A stretch of DNA of 64,000 nt, from contig NZ_CP045393.1 in assembly GCF_009363655.1 (NCBI RefSeq), positions 3,596,001-3,660,000 on the forward strand. Direction: 5' to 3'. Shown here in pieces: positions 1 through 7,880 of the stretch; the first letter of the stretch is position 1, and each line of letters starts with the position of its first letter. The translations under genes were made by a program, and so were the position numbers. The DNA is from Roseovarius sp. THAF27. Its GTDB lineage: Bacteria > Pseudomonadota > Alphaproteobacteria > Rhodobacterales > Rhodobacteraceae. The notes below the pieces were generated by a model. It made no database searches, was not told the origin of the DNA, and was given only the letters and a program-made list of their open reading frames with translations.

Positions 1-539
1 ACCCGATGTGCGGCTCCGGCACTTTCCTGCTGGAGGCTGCCGAGATCGCGCTCGGCCGCACCCCGGGCCGCGACCGGAGTTTCGCATTCGAGCGCTTCGC
101 CAATTTCGATGCAGGCGCATGGAAGGATCTGGCGGCTGACCAACCCGACACCGAAACCAGCCTCCGCTTCCACGGCAGCGACCGTGACGCCGGTGCCGTC
201 ACCGGCGCGCGCTCCAACGCAGAGACCGCCGGCCTCGGCGACCTCATCACGATCTCGCACCACGCCTTCAGCGATCTGAAACGCCCGGACGGCCCGCCCG
301 GCCTGATCATGGTGAACCCGCCCTACGGCACCCGCATCGGCGAGCGCAAACAGCTTTTCGGCCTCTACGGCGCGCTCGGCAAGACCCTCGCGGAGCGGTT
401 TTCCGGCTGGCGCGTTGGCCTCGTGACCACCGATGCCAGCCTCGCCAACGCCACCGGCCTGCCTTTTACCCAACCCGGCCCACCCGTCGCACATGGCGGC
501 CTGCGCATCACCCTCTGGCAAACCGGGCCGCTGCCCTGA
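1..539 (+). CDS. THUMP/RlmL-type RNA methyltransferase, C-terminal part (5' end outside window)
   Basis: This is the distal part of a class I S-adenosylmethionine-dependent methyltransferase of the UPF0020 family, to which RlmL and the archaeal TrmN-type N2-guanosine RNA methyltransferases belong. The open frame enters from the left edge. The visible part begins with the DPMCGSGTF motif of this family, which binds the cofactor, and the catalytic NPPYGTRIGE motif lies about 100 residues later. The family acts on the exocyclic amine of guanosine in rRNA or tRNA. The N-terminal THUMP region is not in the window, so the substrate cannot be assigned. The gene ends at a TGA, and a hairpin terminator follows about 100 bases later. 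Family assignment is firm; the exact RNA target is open. Confidence 0.85.
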   Translation, partial: PMCGSGTFLLEAAEIALGRTPGRDRSFAFERFANFDAGAWKDLAADQPDTETSLRFHGSDRDAGAVTGARSNAETAGLGDLITISHHAFSDLKRPDGPPGLIMVNPPYGTRIGERKQLFGLYGALGKTLAERFSGWRVGLVTTDASLANATGLPFTQPGPPVAHGGLRITLWQTGPLP

Positions 540-638
540 GGCGTTAACCAAGGTCGCGCGCTCGGCTTTACTTTTTGGCAAGAAAAGCGCATCATAGTGC
601 ACATATCTGAATGTCTTCCAGTCTATCACTGAAGACGT

Positions 639-679
639 GACCCCGCGAAGTTGCAGCTTCGCGGGGTCTTTCTTTGTCA
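639..679 (+). terminator. Rho-independent terminator
   Basis: A perfect GC-rich stem (arms 639-650 and 657-668, a 6-base loop) is followed by a pyrimidine run TCTTTCTTT. It lies downstream of the methyltransferase gene and fits transcription on the plus strand. On the minus strand the same hairpin would sit just past the possible small ORF at 685-783, but without a good U-tract. Confidence 0.7.
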
Positions 680-684
680 GGACT

Positions 685-783
685 TCAAAGCCCTATCCAA
701 AGTCGGACGATCGCAACGGTCAACGTTCCCGCCGCCAAAACGACCATCCATTTCCTGAATGTCTTTTCATCCAGCCCTACCAC
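685..783 (-). CDS. possible 29-32 residue single-span membrane peptide
   Basis: A short frame lies in the 332-base gap between the methyltransferase and smc. From a GTG at 783 it would give 32 residues; from a CTG at 774 it would give 29. A strong AGGAGG lies at 788-783, eight bases ahead of the CTG and overlapping the GTG. After a short charged segment (DEKTFRKW) the rest is one hydrophobic stretch (MVVLAAGTLTVAIVRLWIGL) that would span a membrane once. There is no ATG in a suitable place. I do not recognise a family. It could be a real leaderless or non-ATG small protein, or chance; the ribosome-binding site is the main argument in its favour. Confidence 0.3.
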   Translation of the reverse strand: MVGLDEKTFRKWMVVLAAGTLTVAIVRLWIGL

Positions 784-790
784 CTCCTCT

Positions 791-810
791 CACTGCAATG
801 GATTGCAGTG
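791..810. repeat. short perfect inverted repeat
   Basis: The arms CACTGCAAT (791-799) and ATTGCAGTG (802-810) are exact mirrors separated by two bases. It lies between the end of smc and the possible small membrane ORF, directly upstream of that ORF's AGGAGG. No U-tract follows on either strand, so an operator or an mRNA hairpin is more likely than a terminator. Confidence 0.5.
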
Positions 811-871
811 GAGCCTAGGGACACTTAAGGGATGAAGAAAAGGCTAAAATTCAGGGAAAAGGACAGGCGGC

Positions 872-3800
872 TCACGCCACCATCTGCTCGGCCTTCTTCA
901 GGTCGACCGAAACAAGCTGGCTCACCCCCTGCTCGCCCATCGTCACCCCGAACAGGCGGTCCATCCGGCTCATCGTCACCGCGTGGTGCGTGATGATCAA
1001 AAACCGCGTCTCGGTCCGGCGGCACATCTCGTCCAGAAGGTCGCAGAACCGGCCCACATTCGCGTCGTCCAGGGGCGCGTCCACCTCGTCCAGCACGCAG
1101 ATCGGCGCCGGGTTGGCCAGGAACACCGCAAAGATCAGCGCCAGCGCGGTCAGCGTCTGCTCGCCCCCCGACAGCAGGCTCAGCGTCGCCAGCTTCTTGC
1201 CCGGCGGCTGGCACATGATCTCCAGCCCTGCCTCCAGCGGGTCGTCGCTCTCGACCATCACCAGGTTCGCCTCGCCGCCGCCGAAAAGGTGCTTGAACAG
1301 CATCGAGAAATTCGAATTCACCTGCTCGAACGCCGTCAGCAGCCGTTCGCGCCCTTCGCGGTTCAGCGACGCGATACCATTGCGAAGGGTGCGGATCGCT
1401 TCCTCAAGATCGGACTTTTCGTTGACCAGCGTGTCGTGCTCTTCTTGGACTTCCCGCGCGTCTTCCTCGGCCCGCAGGTTCACCGCGCCCAGCGCATCGC
1501 GCTGGCGTTTCAGGCGGTTTACATCGGCCTCGATGGCTTCCGAGGCGGGCATGGTCTCGGGATCGGCCTGCAACGTCTCCAGCAGGTCCTCGGGCGAACA
1601 GTCCAGTTCCTCCTCGATCCGTCCCGCCGCCTGTGCCTGGGTCTCGCGCGCGGCGTCCGCGCGCGCCTCGGACCGCGCCCGCGCCTCGCGCGCCTCGCCG
1701 GCCAGGCGCTCGGCGTCGCGCTCGTTGGCCACAGCCTCACGCGCGACGCCTTCGGCGTTCGACAGCGTGTCAGCCGCCTCGGCCCGCCGCGCCTCGGCCT
1801 TCGAAATGTCCGCATTCAACGCCTCGCGCTTCGCCGCCAGTTCGCCGGGCTTCGCCCCGGCCTCGGCCAGCTCCGCTTCGCTCGCCTCCTTGCGCTCGGC
1901 AAGCTCCGCGCTGCGCGTCTTCGCCGTCTCCAGCCGGTGCCGCCAGCCGGACAATTCCTTGGTCACTTCCTGGCTGCGCTTCAGCCGTGCCTCGCCCTCG
2001 CGGCGCAGCTCGTCATGGGCCGAGCGTTTGGACATCATCGTCATCCGCGCCGCCTCGACCGTCATCTTGACGTCTTCCACCTCGGCGCGCGCGGTATCCA
2101 GATCACCCAGGTCGCCCATCGCCTTCTCCGCCTCGGCGAGCGTCTTGCGCGCGGCCAGCGCCTCCTCCTCGTGGCGCTTCACCGCCAGACCGAGGCTTTC
2201 CAACTTGGACCCCGCCAGGCTCCGCTCCGCCTCGGCCCGGCTCAGCGCCCGGTTCGCCTCGGCGACCTTGCCATCGGCAGCGCGGCGTGCCTCGCGCGCG
2301 GCCTTGTCCGCCTCGGTCAACTCCACCAGCCGGGCCTTAAGCGTCTCGTGCGCTCTCTGCGCGCCCTCGGCCCGCGCCGTGGCATGCGACAGCTGCTGCT
2401 TCAACTCCTCCAGCCGGTTCAGCTGTTCCAGCCGCAGCGCGGCGGCCGACGGCGCATCCTCGGCCCAGGCGCGGTACCCGTCCCAGCGCCACAGGTCACC
2501 CTCGACGCTGACCAGCCGCTGCCCCGGTTTCAGAAGCGCCTGCAACCGTGGCCCGTCATCCGAATCCACCAGCCCGATCTGCGCCATCCGCCGCGCCAGC
2601 ACACCCGGTACGTTCACATGCGTGCCCAGCGCCACGACACCCTCGGGCAAGGTCTGCGCCTGAGCATACCCGTCCAGCGCAACCCAGCCCGAGGGCCCGT
2701 CCGCCTCCACCTCCGGCGCGCGCAGGTCGTCTGCCAAAGCCGCGCCCAGCGCCTTTTCATATCCCGCCGCCACCTGCACCGCGTCAAGGATCTGTCCGCC
2801 CTCGGCGGTGTCCCGCTCCAGCAGGCGCGCCAACGCCGACACTTCCGCCGACAGGGCGCTCACCTCGCCCTCGGCTTCCGAGCGTCCGGCCCGGGCGTCG
2901 GCCTCGCGCCCCTGCGCATCGGCCCGCGCCTCGTCGGCTTCAGTCAGCGCGACCTCCGCCGCCTGCGCCGCCTCGGTCGCCTCTTTCTCGGCTTTCTCGG
3001 CGGCCTCGAATTCCTCGCCTGCACGGCTCACTGTGTATTGCGCCGCTTCCACCGCGTCCTTGGCCCGCGCCGCCTCGGCGTCCGCCCGGTCGCGGGTCTT
3101 GCGGCTGTCCTCGACCAGCCGCTGCGCCGACTGGTGCCGCGCGGCCAGCCGCGCAACATCCTCGGTCAGTTCCGACAGCTCGGTCTCCCGCGCCTGCAAC
3201 ACCTGGCTGGCATCCGCCGCCTCACCGCTCGCCGCATCCAGCTTGCCCTCATGCCCGTCCGAGGCCTTGGCCAGTTCCTGCGCTTCCCATTCCAGCCGCT
3301 CGATCGTCTCGCCCGCGTCGCGGTTCAGGCTCTCCTCGCGCTCCATGTCGCGGGCCAACTGCTCGATCCGCGATTGCAGCGTCTCGATCCGGTCCCTGGC
3401 GGCAGCCTCCTGCTCGGCCAGCGTGTCCCGGCTCACTTGCAACCGCTGCAACACCGCCGCCGCAATCGCCGCTTCCTCGCGCAGCGGCGGCAGCGCCTCG
3501 TCGGCCCGCGCCCGCAGCCTTGCCGCCTCGCGCGCCGCCGCCTCGGCCCGGGCCGCATCGCTCGTCCGCTCGGTCAGTTCCTTCTGCGCATTGGCCCGCG
3601 CCAGGTCCGCTTCCTTCCAGCGCCGGTACAACAACAGCCCCTCGGCCTGCCGCAATTCCTCGCCGATCTGCCGGTACCGCGCCGCCTGCTTCGCCTGCCG
3701 TGCCAGCTGCGCCAGTTGCGTCGCCAATTGCTCGATCACGTCATCGACCCGCGCAAGGTTGCTCTCGGCCCCCTTCAGCTTCAGCTCCGCCTCGTGCCGC

Positions 3801-4327
3801 CGCTGATAAAGCCCGGAAATCCCCGCCGCCTCCTCCAGGATTCGCCGCCGCGCCGTGGGCTTGGCGTTGATCAGCTCCGAGATCTGCCCCTGCCGCACCA
3901 GCGCCGGAGAGTGCGCACCCGTCGAGGCATCGGCAAACAGCATCTGCACGTCCCGCGCCCGCACGTCCTTGCCGTTCACCTTGTAGGCGCTGCCCACATC
4001 CCGCGTGATCCGCCGAATGATCTCCAGGTGATCGGCGTCGTTGAACCCCGCCGGCGCCAGCCGGTCGGAATTGTCCAGATGAATGCTCACCTCGGCAAAG
4101 TTGCGCGCCGGCCGCGTCGCCGCCCCGGCAAAGATCACGTCCTCCATACCCGAGCCCCGCATCGAGGTCGGGCGGTTCTCGCCCATCACCCAGCGCAACG
4201 CCTCCAGCAGGTTCGACTTGCCGCATCCGTTCGGCCCAACCACCCCGGTCAGACCGTCTTGGATAAAAAGGTCGGTGGGGTCGACGAAGCTCTTGAACCC
4301 GGTCAATCTCAGCTTGGTGAACTGCAC
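872..4327 (-). CDS. smc: chromosome segregation protein SMC
   Basis: SMC is the ATPase of the condensin complex that organises and segregates the chromosome together with ScpA and ScpB. The product is 1151 residues, the normal length. The head halves are at the two ends: Walker A GPNGCGKS at residues 31-38, the ABC signature LSGGEQ near 1052-1057 and Walker B VLDEVDAPLDD near 1078-1088. Between them are two long Ala/Glu/Arg-rich coiled-coil arms around a hinge at about 520-680. The open frame continues upstream to 4453, but the GTG at 4327 begins the conserved sequence VQFTKLRLTGFKSF and has a purine-rich AGAGGG ahead of it, so I place the start there. A consensus DnaA box lies 127 bases upstream of that start. 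The gene is transcribed divergently from the histidine-rich protein. Confidence 0.97.
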   Translation of the reverse strand: MQFTKLRLTGFKSFVDPTDLFIQDGLTGVVGPNGCGKSNLLEALRWVMGENRPTSMRGSGMEDVIFAGAATRPARNFAEVSIHLDNSDRLAPAGFNDADHLEIIRRITRDVGSAYKVNGKDVRARDVQMLFADASTGAHSPALVRQGQISELINAKPTARRRILEEAAGISGLYQRRHEAELKLKGAESNLARVDDVIEQLATQLAQLARQAKQAARYRQIGEELRQAEGLLLYRRWKEADLARANAQKELTERTSDAARAEAAAREAARLRARADEALPPLREEAAIAAAVLQRLQVSRDTLAEQEAAARDRIETLQSRIEQLARDMEREESLNRDAGETIERLEWEAQELAKASDGHEGKLDAASGEAADASQVLQARETELSELTEDVARLAARHQSAQRLVEDSRKTRDRADAEAARAKDAVEAAQYTVSRAGEEFEAAEKAEKEATEAAQAAEVALTEADEARADAQGREADARAGRSEAEGEVSALSAEVSALARLLERDTAEGGQILDAVQVAAGYEKALGAALADDLRAPEVEADGPSGWVALDGYAQAQTLPEGVVALGTHVNVPGVLARRMAQIGLVDSDDGPRLQALLKPGQRLVSVEGDLWRWDGYRAWAEDAPSAAALRLEQLNRLEELKQQLSHATARAEGAQRAHETLKARLVELTEADKAAREARRAADGKVAEANRALSRAEAERSLAGSKLESLGLAVKRHEEEALAARKTLAEAEKAMGDLGDLDTARAEVEDVKMTVEAARMTMMSKRSAHDELRREGEARLKRSQEVTKELSGWRHRLETAKTRSAELAERKEASEAELAEAGAKPGELAAKREALNADISKAEARRAEAADTLSNAEGVAREAVANERDAERLAGEAREARARSEARADAARETQAQAAGRIEEELDCSPEDLLETLQADPETMPASEAIEADVNRLKRQRDALGAVNLRAEEDAREVQEEHDTLVNEKSDLEEAIRTLRNGIASLNREGRERLLTAFEQVNSNFSMLFKHLFGGGEANLVMVESDDPLEAGLEIMCQPPGKKLATLSLLSGGEQTLTALALIFAVFLANPAPICVLDEVDAPLDDANVGRFCDLLDEMCRRTETRFLIITHHAVTMSRMDRLFGVTMGEQGVSQLVSVDLKKAEQMVA

Positions 4328-4453
4328 GGTGCGTGTCCCTCTGCTCGGGCCGGTCTGGATTTTGGACGTGATTCCGGCCTTGGGAGGATATGCAAGCGCA
4401 GGACCTTGGCCCCTGTCAACGCAAAACCCCTGCATATGGCGCGGACACGCCAC

Positions 4454-4462
4454 TTATCCACA
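4454..4462 (+). promoter_or_regulatory. consensus DnaA box upstream of smc
   Basis: The nonamer TTATCCACA matches the strong DnaA-box consensus exactly. It is the only perfect copy I noticed in the window. It lies in the 259-base divergent region between smc and the histidine-rich protein, where it could couple smc expression to DnaA. A single 9-mer can also occur by chance. Confidence 0.4.
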
Positions 4463-4586
4463 AGATATTGCGTTCTCATGGCTCAGACTTGCGCTACCGC
4501 CCTGTCCTGGCCCACGATATTGCAGCGCACGCGCCAAGCCCATATGCTGCAGAAATCTTCACGCCGTTGTCCCGGAACGCCGCGCA

Positions 4587-5090
4587 ATGTCCAACCCGAT
4601 TGCCTTGCTCTTGGCCGGTCTCGCCGCCGGCACCGGCCTGGGGGCCCTGGTCACCGCCACGGTGATCGACCGCCCCGCCATGTCCAAGGCGGCGATGTCC
4701 GACGGGATGGCCCATGACCATTCCGCCCATGACCACGGCGAGGGCCAGGCGATGCACGATCACCAGATGATCGAGGCCGGCGACCCCGCGCCGACGCTGG
4801 CCATCGAAATCCATCCCGACGGCCCGCAAAGCCGCAACCTGCACATCGTCACCACGAACTTCACCTTCGACCCCGAAGGCGTGAACGGCGACCACCGTCC
4901 CGGCCACGGCCACGCCCATGTCTACATCAACGGCGTGAAACAGCCCCGCGCCTACAGCCCCTGGGTCCAGCTTGACGCGCTCCCCAGGGGAACGCACGAA
5001 ATCCGCGTGACGCTGAATGCCAACGATCACGGCCACCTTGCCACGAACGGCACCCCGATCGAGGCCGTGACGACCGTGACCGTCGAATAG
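4587..5090 (+). CDS. histidine-rich secreted or membrane-anchored protein, possible metal binder
   Basis: The product is 167 residues. An N-terminal hydrophobic segment (about residues 4-27, LLLAGLAAGTGLGALVTATV) looks like a signal anchor. It is followed by a His/Met-rich stretch at residues 31-61 with repeated HDH motifs (MAHDHSAHDHGEGQAMHDHQM). The remaining 100 residues form a compact beta-rich domain with another His cluster (HRPGHGHAHV, 103-112) and HDGH-like elements near 148-150. This composition suggests periplasmic copper, nickel or zinc binding, but I know of no characterised family member. An in-frame extension reaches back to 4083, but it overlaps smc on the other strand; the ATG at 4587 starts the hydrophobic segment. 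The GNAT gene follows after 9 bases, so the two probably share a transcript. Confidence 0.75.
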   Translation: MSNPIALLLAGLAAGTGLGALVTATVIDRPAMSKAAMSDGMAHDHSAHDHGEGQAMHDHQMIEAGDPAPTLAIEIHPDGPQSRNLHIVTTNFTFDPEGVNGDHRPGHGHAHVYINGVKQPRAYSPWVQLDALPRGTHEIRVTLNANDHGHLATNGTPIEAVTTVTVE

Positions 5091-5099
5091 GTCCCCGCC

Positions 5100-5573
5100 A
5101 TGCTCATCATCGAACAGGCCAACCCCAAGGCCCCCGGCCCCCGCGCCCTGCTGGAACAAAGCCACGCCATGATGCGCGCGCTTTTTCCGCCCGAAGACAA
5201 TTATTTCCTCGACCTGGAGGAGCTGCGCGGGCCCGGCATCTGCTTTGTCGCCGCCCGGGACGGGGCCGAAACGCTGGGCACCGGGGCGCTGGCGTTCAAG
5301 CGCGGCTATGCCGAGATCAAGTCGATGTTCACGTCTCCCGCCGCCCGCGGCCGCGGCGTCGGCGCCGCGATCCTGCGCGCGCTCGAGGACGAGGCCCGCG
5401 GCGACGACGTGCCCGTTCTGCGGCTCGAAACGGGCGAGGTCCTCGACGCCGCGATCCGTCTTTACGAACGGCACGGCTTCACCCGGTGCGGCATCTTCGG
5501 CGACTACCGCCCGAACGCCACGAGCGTCTACATGGAAAAGGCCCTGACCGCGCCCACGGTTCAGAACGGGTAG
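5100..5573 (+). CDS. GNAT-family N-acetyltransferase
   Basis: The 157-residue product is a single GNAT domain that moves an acetyl group from acetyl-CoA to an amine. The acetyl-CoA pyrophosphate-binding motif A is clear (SPAARGRGVGAAIL, about residues 79-92), followed by the motif B region (LETGEVLDAAIRLYERHGF) common in GNATs close to the PA4866 and MnaT type. The substrate cannot be read from sequence. The start ATG at 5100 lies 9 bases after the preceding stop. The last 13 bases overlap the 3' end of the convergent lipoprotein gene. Confidence 0.9.
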   Translation: MLIIEQANPKAPGPRALLEQSHAMMRALFPPEDNYFLDLEELRGPGICFVAARDGAETLGTGALAFKRGYAEIKSMFTSPAARGRGVGAAILRALEDEARGDDVPVLRLETGEVLDAAIRLYERHGFTRCGIFGDYRPNATSVYMEKALTAPTVQNG

Positions 5574-5944
5574 CAGATCAACTCGCCGCCCGCCGCGTCC
5601 AGTTCGAAGGCGTCGCATTCAAGATACGTCTCGGGCCGCCGCGGCGCCGGGGCGCCACTGCCGCAATCCAGGGTCGCCCGCATCATCGCCTGGTCTCCGG
5701 TCAGACGGTCCACCCGGCAGCCGCTGACCGCCTCGATGGCCAGCACCGCGGGCACGCCCACGCTGGACAGCCGGAACGCAGGCTGCGCGTTCAGCCGGAC
5801 CGCCTCGGCCCTGCGGCCCTCCACCCGGATATCGAACACCGACGCGCCTGCCTCGATACGGACCGGCGCGACACCGGAAAATTCCGGGCTGGCCGTGTCG
5901 CAGGCCGCCAGGGCCGACAGCGGTATCAAGAGCAACGGACGCAT
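5561..5944 (-). CDS. small lipoprotein of unknown function
   Basis: The 127-residue product begins with a type II signal peptide. A short hydrophobic core ends in the lipobox LSALAAC, so Cys15 should be lipidated and the protein anchored in a membrane. The mature part is a beta-rich domain with four further cysteines in the second half (SGCRVDRL, LDCGSG, LECDAFE, ELICYPF), which could form two disulfides. I do not recognise a family. It is transcribed towards the GNAT gene, with a 13-base convergent overlap, and is divergent from the PRC-barrel gene. Confidence 0.8.
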   Translation of the reverse strand: MRPLLLIPLSALAACDTASPEFSGVAPVRIEAGASVFDIRVEGRRAEAVRLNAQPAFRLSSVGVPAVLAIEAVSGCRVDRLTGDQAMMRATLDCGSGAPAPRRPETYLECDAFELDAAGGELICYPF

Positions 5945-6129
5945 CGCGCGATCATCGCCGATCCATGGTTAAGAAACAGTAACCAATGGCTTTTTCGCGC
6001 CCGCCGTAACGCGAGGGACCGCGATTTGTTTCATGCGAAAGGCGCATTCTTTTTCTCGCCTTCACAGGAACGTGTCCGGGGGGCCCCCGCGTTGATCATG
6101 CAGATACCATATGACGAAGGAGGAACATC

Positions 6130-6729
6130 ATGAAACTGATCGGCAGCACAGCCATCGCAATGGCCCTGGCCGCAACCACCGCGTTCGCGCAAAGCGACTC
6201 GAACGAGGAAATGGACACCGACACCGGCAACACGCAGGTTGAGTCCAGCACCGGGATGAACAGTTCGGACAACAGCGCCGACGCCAGCGGCAACATGCAG
6301 ACCGAAGGCGATTCCGACAAGACCGCCATGAATGACAGCGGCCTGGACTGGGACAAGTCCAGCGAAGAAATGAGCCAGATGCAAGGCGAGTTGATCCGCA
6401 GCCGCGACATCACCGGCGGCGCGGTCTACACCACCAACGAAGCCAACGACGAAGGCGAAAGCTGGGACATGGCCGAGTATGACGAAGTCAACTCGGAATG
6501 GAACCAGATCGGCGAGATCGAAGATCTCGTGATGTCCAAGGACGGCAAGCTGACCGGCATCATCGTCGAAGTCGGCGGTTTCCTCGACATCGGTGACAAG
6601 CACGTCATGCTGTCGGTGAAGGACGCCAAGCTCGTCCCCGTCGACGACATGAGCTACACGTTCGTCACCCGCTTCAACGAAGAAGACATCGAGGCCATGA
6701 ACAGCGTCGACGAAGGCTTCTGGAACTAA
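6130..6729 (+). CDS. exported PRC-barrel domain protein
   Basis: The 199-residue product has a cleavable signal peptide (residues 1-21, ending AATTAFA-Q) and a very acidic, low-complexity Ser/Asp/Asn/Met-rich segment to about residue 85. A PRC-barrel domain then covers about 95-190; the hallmark is the IGEIEDLVMSKDGKLTGIIV segment and the following beta strands. PRC-barrels are also found in RimM and the photosynthetic reaction centre H subunit. Secreted versions are common in Rhodobacteraceae, and their role is not settled. The start is fixed by the strong GAAGGAGGA a few bases upstream of ATG 6130. It is a single gene with no partner in the same direction. Confidence 0.88.
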   Translation: MKLIGSTAIAMALAATTAFAQSDSNEEMDTDTGNTQVESSTGMNSSDNSADASGNMQTEGDSDKTAMNDSGLDWDKSSEEMSQMQGELIRSRDITGGAVYTTNEANDEGESWDMAEYDEVNSEWNQIGEIEDLVMSKDGKLTGIIVEVGGFLDIGDKHVMLSVKDAKLVPVDDMSYTFVTRFNEEDIEAMNSVDEGFWN

Positions 6730-6839
6730 GCCGGGACACGTATCGTGTTTTTGCCGCCGCCCCATGCCGGGCGGCGGTTTGCAGTTGCGCAACCGCTGGG
6801 CCTGGAGGCTCTTCCACAGCTGGTGCACAACAATGCGCG

Positions 6840-6867
6840 GTCGCCAGGCCGGTGTCGCCAGGCCGGT
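6840..6867. repeat. 14-base perfect tandem duplication
   Basis: The unit GTCGCCAGGCCGGT occurs twice without a gap (6840-6853 and 6854-6867). It marks the broken edge of the FAD-oxidoreductase remnant; removing one copy shifts the frame but does not restore a full gene. Confidence 0.85.
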
Positions 6868-6983
6868 ATGGCCGCCGCCCACGATGGCCACGTCCGTCAC
6901 CACGTCGCCCGCATCGGCCCGCCGCTCTCCGGCTCCTCGGCCGAATCGTCCCACAGGGATATGCCGGGCCTCTGCCCCGCCAT
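6840..6983 (-). pseudogene. remnant of a DAO-family FAD oxidoreductase N-terminus
   Basis: Two pieces in different frames together resemble the start of PuuB/OrdL-type amino-acid or polyamine oxidases. The first, from an ATG at 6983, reads MAGQRPGISLWDDSAEEPES, like the usual SLW...AEEP lead-in. It then meets a stop at 6897. The second, in the neighbouring frame, reads VTDVAIVGGGHTGLAT, the dinucleotide-binding motif for FAD. Immediately after it lies a 14-base tandem duplication and no recognisable continuation. The simplest reading is a frameshifted, 3'-deleted gene fragment. It fills much of the 444-base gap between the PRC-barrel and Lin0512 genes; the rest of that gap (6984-7173) shows nothing I can name. 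Confidence 0.6.
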
Positions 6984-7173
6984 GGCTGTCGCCTCGCGCC
7001 GCGTTCCGCCGCGGCAGCGTGAAACGCGCACGGCCCAAGCTCGATATCGCAGGCGGCGCGACGGTGCACCGCCCTGCGCCTTTCCCGCAGCGCGTCCGCC
7101 GATCCAATGACGCCTTGCAATTTCACCGTTCCAAAAATACTCAAATCCCAACGCCACACAGGGGAGCCTCCAC

Positions 7174-7521
7174 ATGCCCAAAACGCGCCTTCTCACCGAA
7201 TTCGGCATCGGCTCGTCCCTGCGCCACCGCGATTACACCGCCGCCGCCCGCCGCGCGTTGCAGGACGCGCTCTGGCGCAACTCCATCAACCTCGCGGAGC
7301 TTTTCGGCCAACCGAAAGAGGCGATGATCATCGACGTGGAAATCGCCGCGCCGGACCCCGACGCCGTCGACACCGCCGCTTTGTCGGACGTCTTCCCCTA
7401 CGGCCAGGTCACCGTCACCGCCCACAAGGGCGGCCTCGACGTCCCCCGTCCCGACGGCGAGCCCACCGTCATCGTCAACGCCGCCATCAATGTCAGCCTG
7501 AACCTGGAGCCCGCGAAATGA
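7174..7521 (+). CDS. Lin0512 family protein, first paralogue
   Basis: The product is 115 residues and belongs to the conserved family named Lin0512. The family signature appears as a glycine-rich start (LLTEFGIGSSLRHRDYTAAA) followed by an amphipathic helix (RRALQDALWRNSI) and a beta-rich second half. No signal peptide or membrane segment is present, so it is cytoplasmic. The biochemical function of the family is not known to me. AGGGGAG precedes the ATG. Its stop overlaps the start of a second, clearly homologous gene (ATGA), so the two are translationally coupled and may form a heteromer. The position at the edge of the pyrimidine-degradation locus suggests a role there, which is inference. 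Confidence 0.85.
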   Translation: MPKTRLLTEFGIGSSLRHRDYTAAARRALQDALWRNSINLAELFGQPKEAMIIDVEIAAPDPDAVDTAALSDVFPYGQVTVTAHKGGLDVPRPDGEPTVIVNAAINVSLNLEPAK

Positions 7522-7880
7522 CCGATCACCGCTTCATCATCGAAATGGGCATGGGCAACGACCAGTACGGCATGGATTATCAAAAGGCCGCCGCCCGCGC
7601 GATCGAATCCGCCATCCGCCGCTCGGCGATCCCGATGTACGCGACCACCGCGCTCGACCCCTCGCAGATGCGCGTGCAGGTCACCATCGGCGTGCAGGAG
7701 CCGGACAAGCTCGACACGGATGCGCTCGCCACTTGCCTTCCGCGCGGAAACGCCACCGTCACGGCCACGTTCGGCGGGCACAATGTGGTGAACCCCGACA
7801 CCGGCGACACCATCGTCATCGCCACCGCGGCGGTCGAGGCGTTCCTGCCCGACCAGTCCGGCAACTACACCGCCGGTTAA
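7518..7880 (+). CDS. Lin0512 family protein, second paralogue
   Basis: The 120-residue product has the same plan as the gene before it: a glycine-rich start (FIIEMGMGNDQYGMDYQKAA), a helix (ARAIESAIRRSAI) and a beta-rich half with a conserved valine-rich strand (RVQVTIGV). The two paralogues share the order of elements but are well diverged. The ATG at 7518 overlaps the TGA of the first copy, which fixes the start and implies coupled translation. A longer in-frame extension back to 7107 runs through the first gene and is not needed. About 110 bases separate it from the FadR-type regulator in the same direction. Confidence 0.85.
   Translation: MTDHRFIIEMGMGNDQYGMDYQKAAARAIESAIRRSAIPMYATTALDPSQMRVQVTIGVQEPDKLDTDALATCLPRGNATVTATFGGHNVVNPDTGDTIVIATAAVEAFLPDQSGNYTAG

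Noticed and set aside
685..783. VVGLDEKTFRK in the possible small ORF as a piece of an ISL3-type transposase
   Set aside because: The likeness is limited to a few residues; the following residues form a hydrophobic span, and no terminal repeats or other transposase parts are near.
637..828. 63-codon plus-strand frame after the methyltransferase gene
   Set aside because: It starts within the terminator hairpin, has no ribosome-binding site and has non-coding composition.
983..4717. Very long open frame (1244 codons) opposite smc, and a second long one from 990
   Set aside because: They are antisense to a complete SMC with all ATPase motifs; the Arg/Leu/Pro-rich translation is the usual shadow of coiled-coil coding in high-GC DNA.
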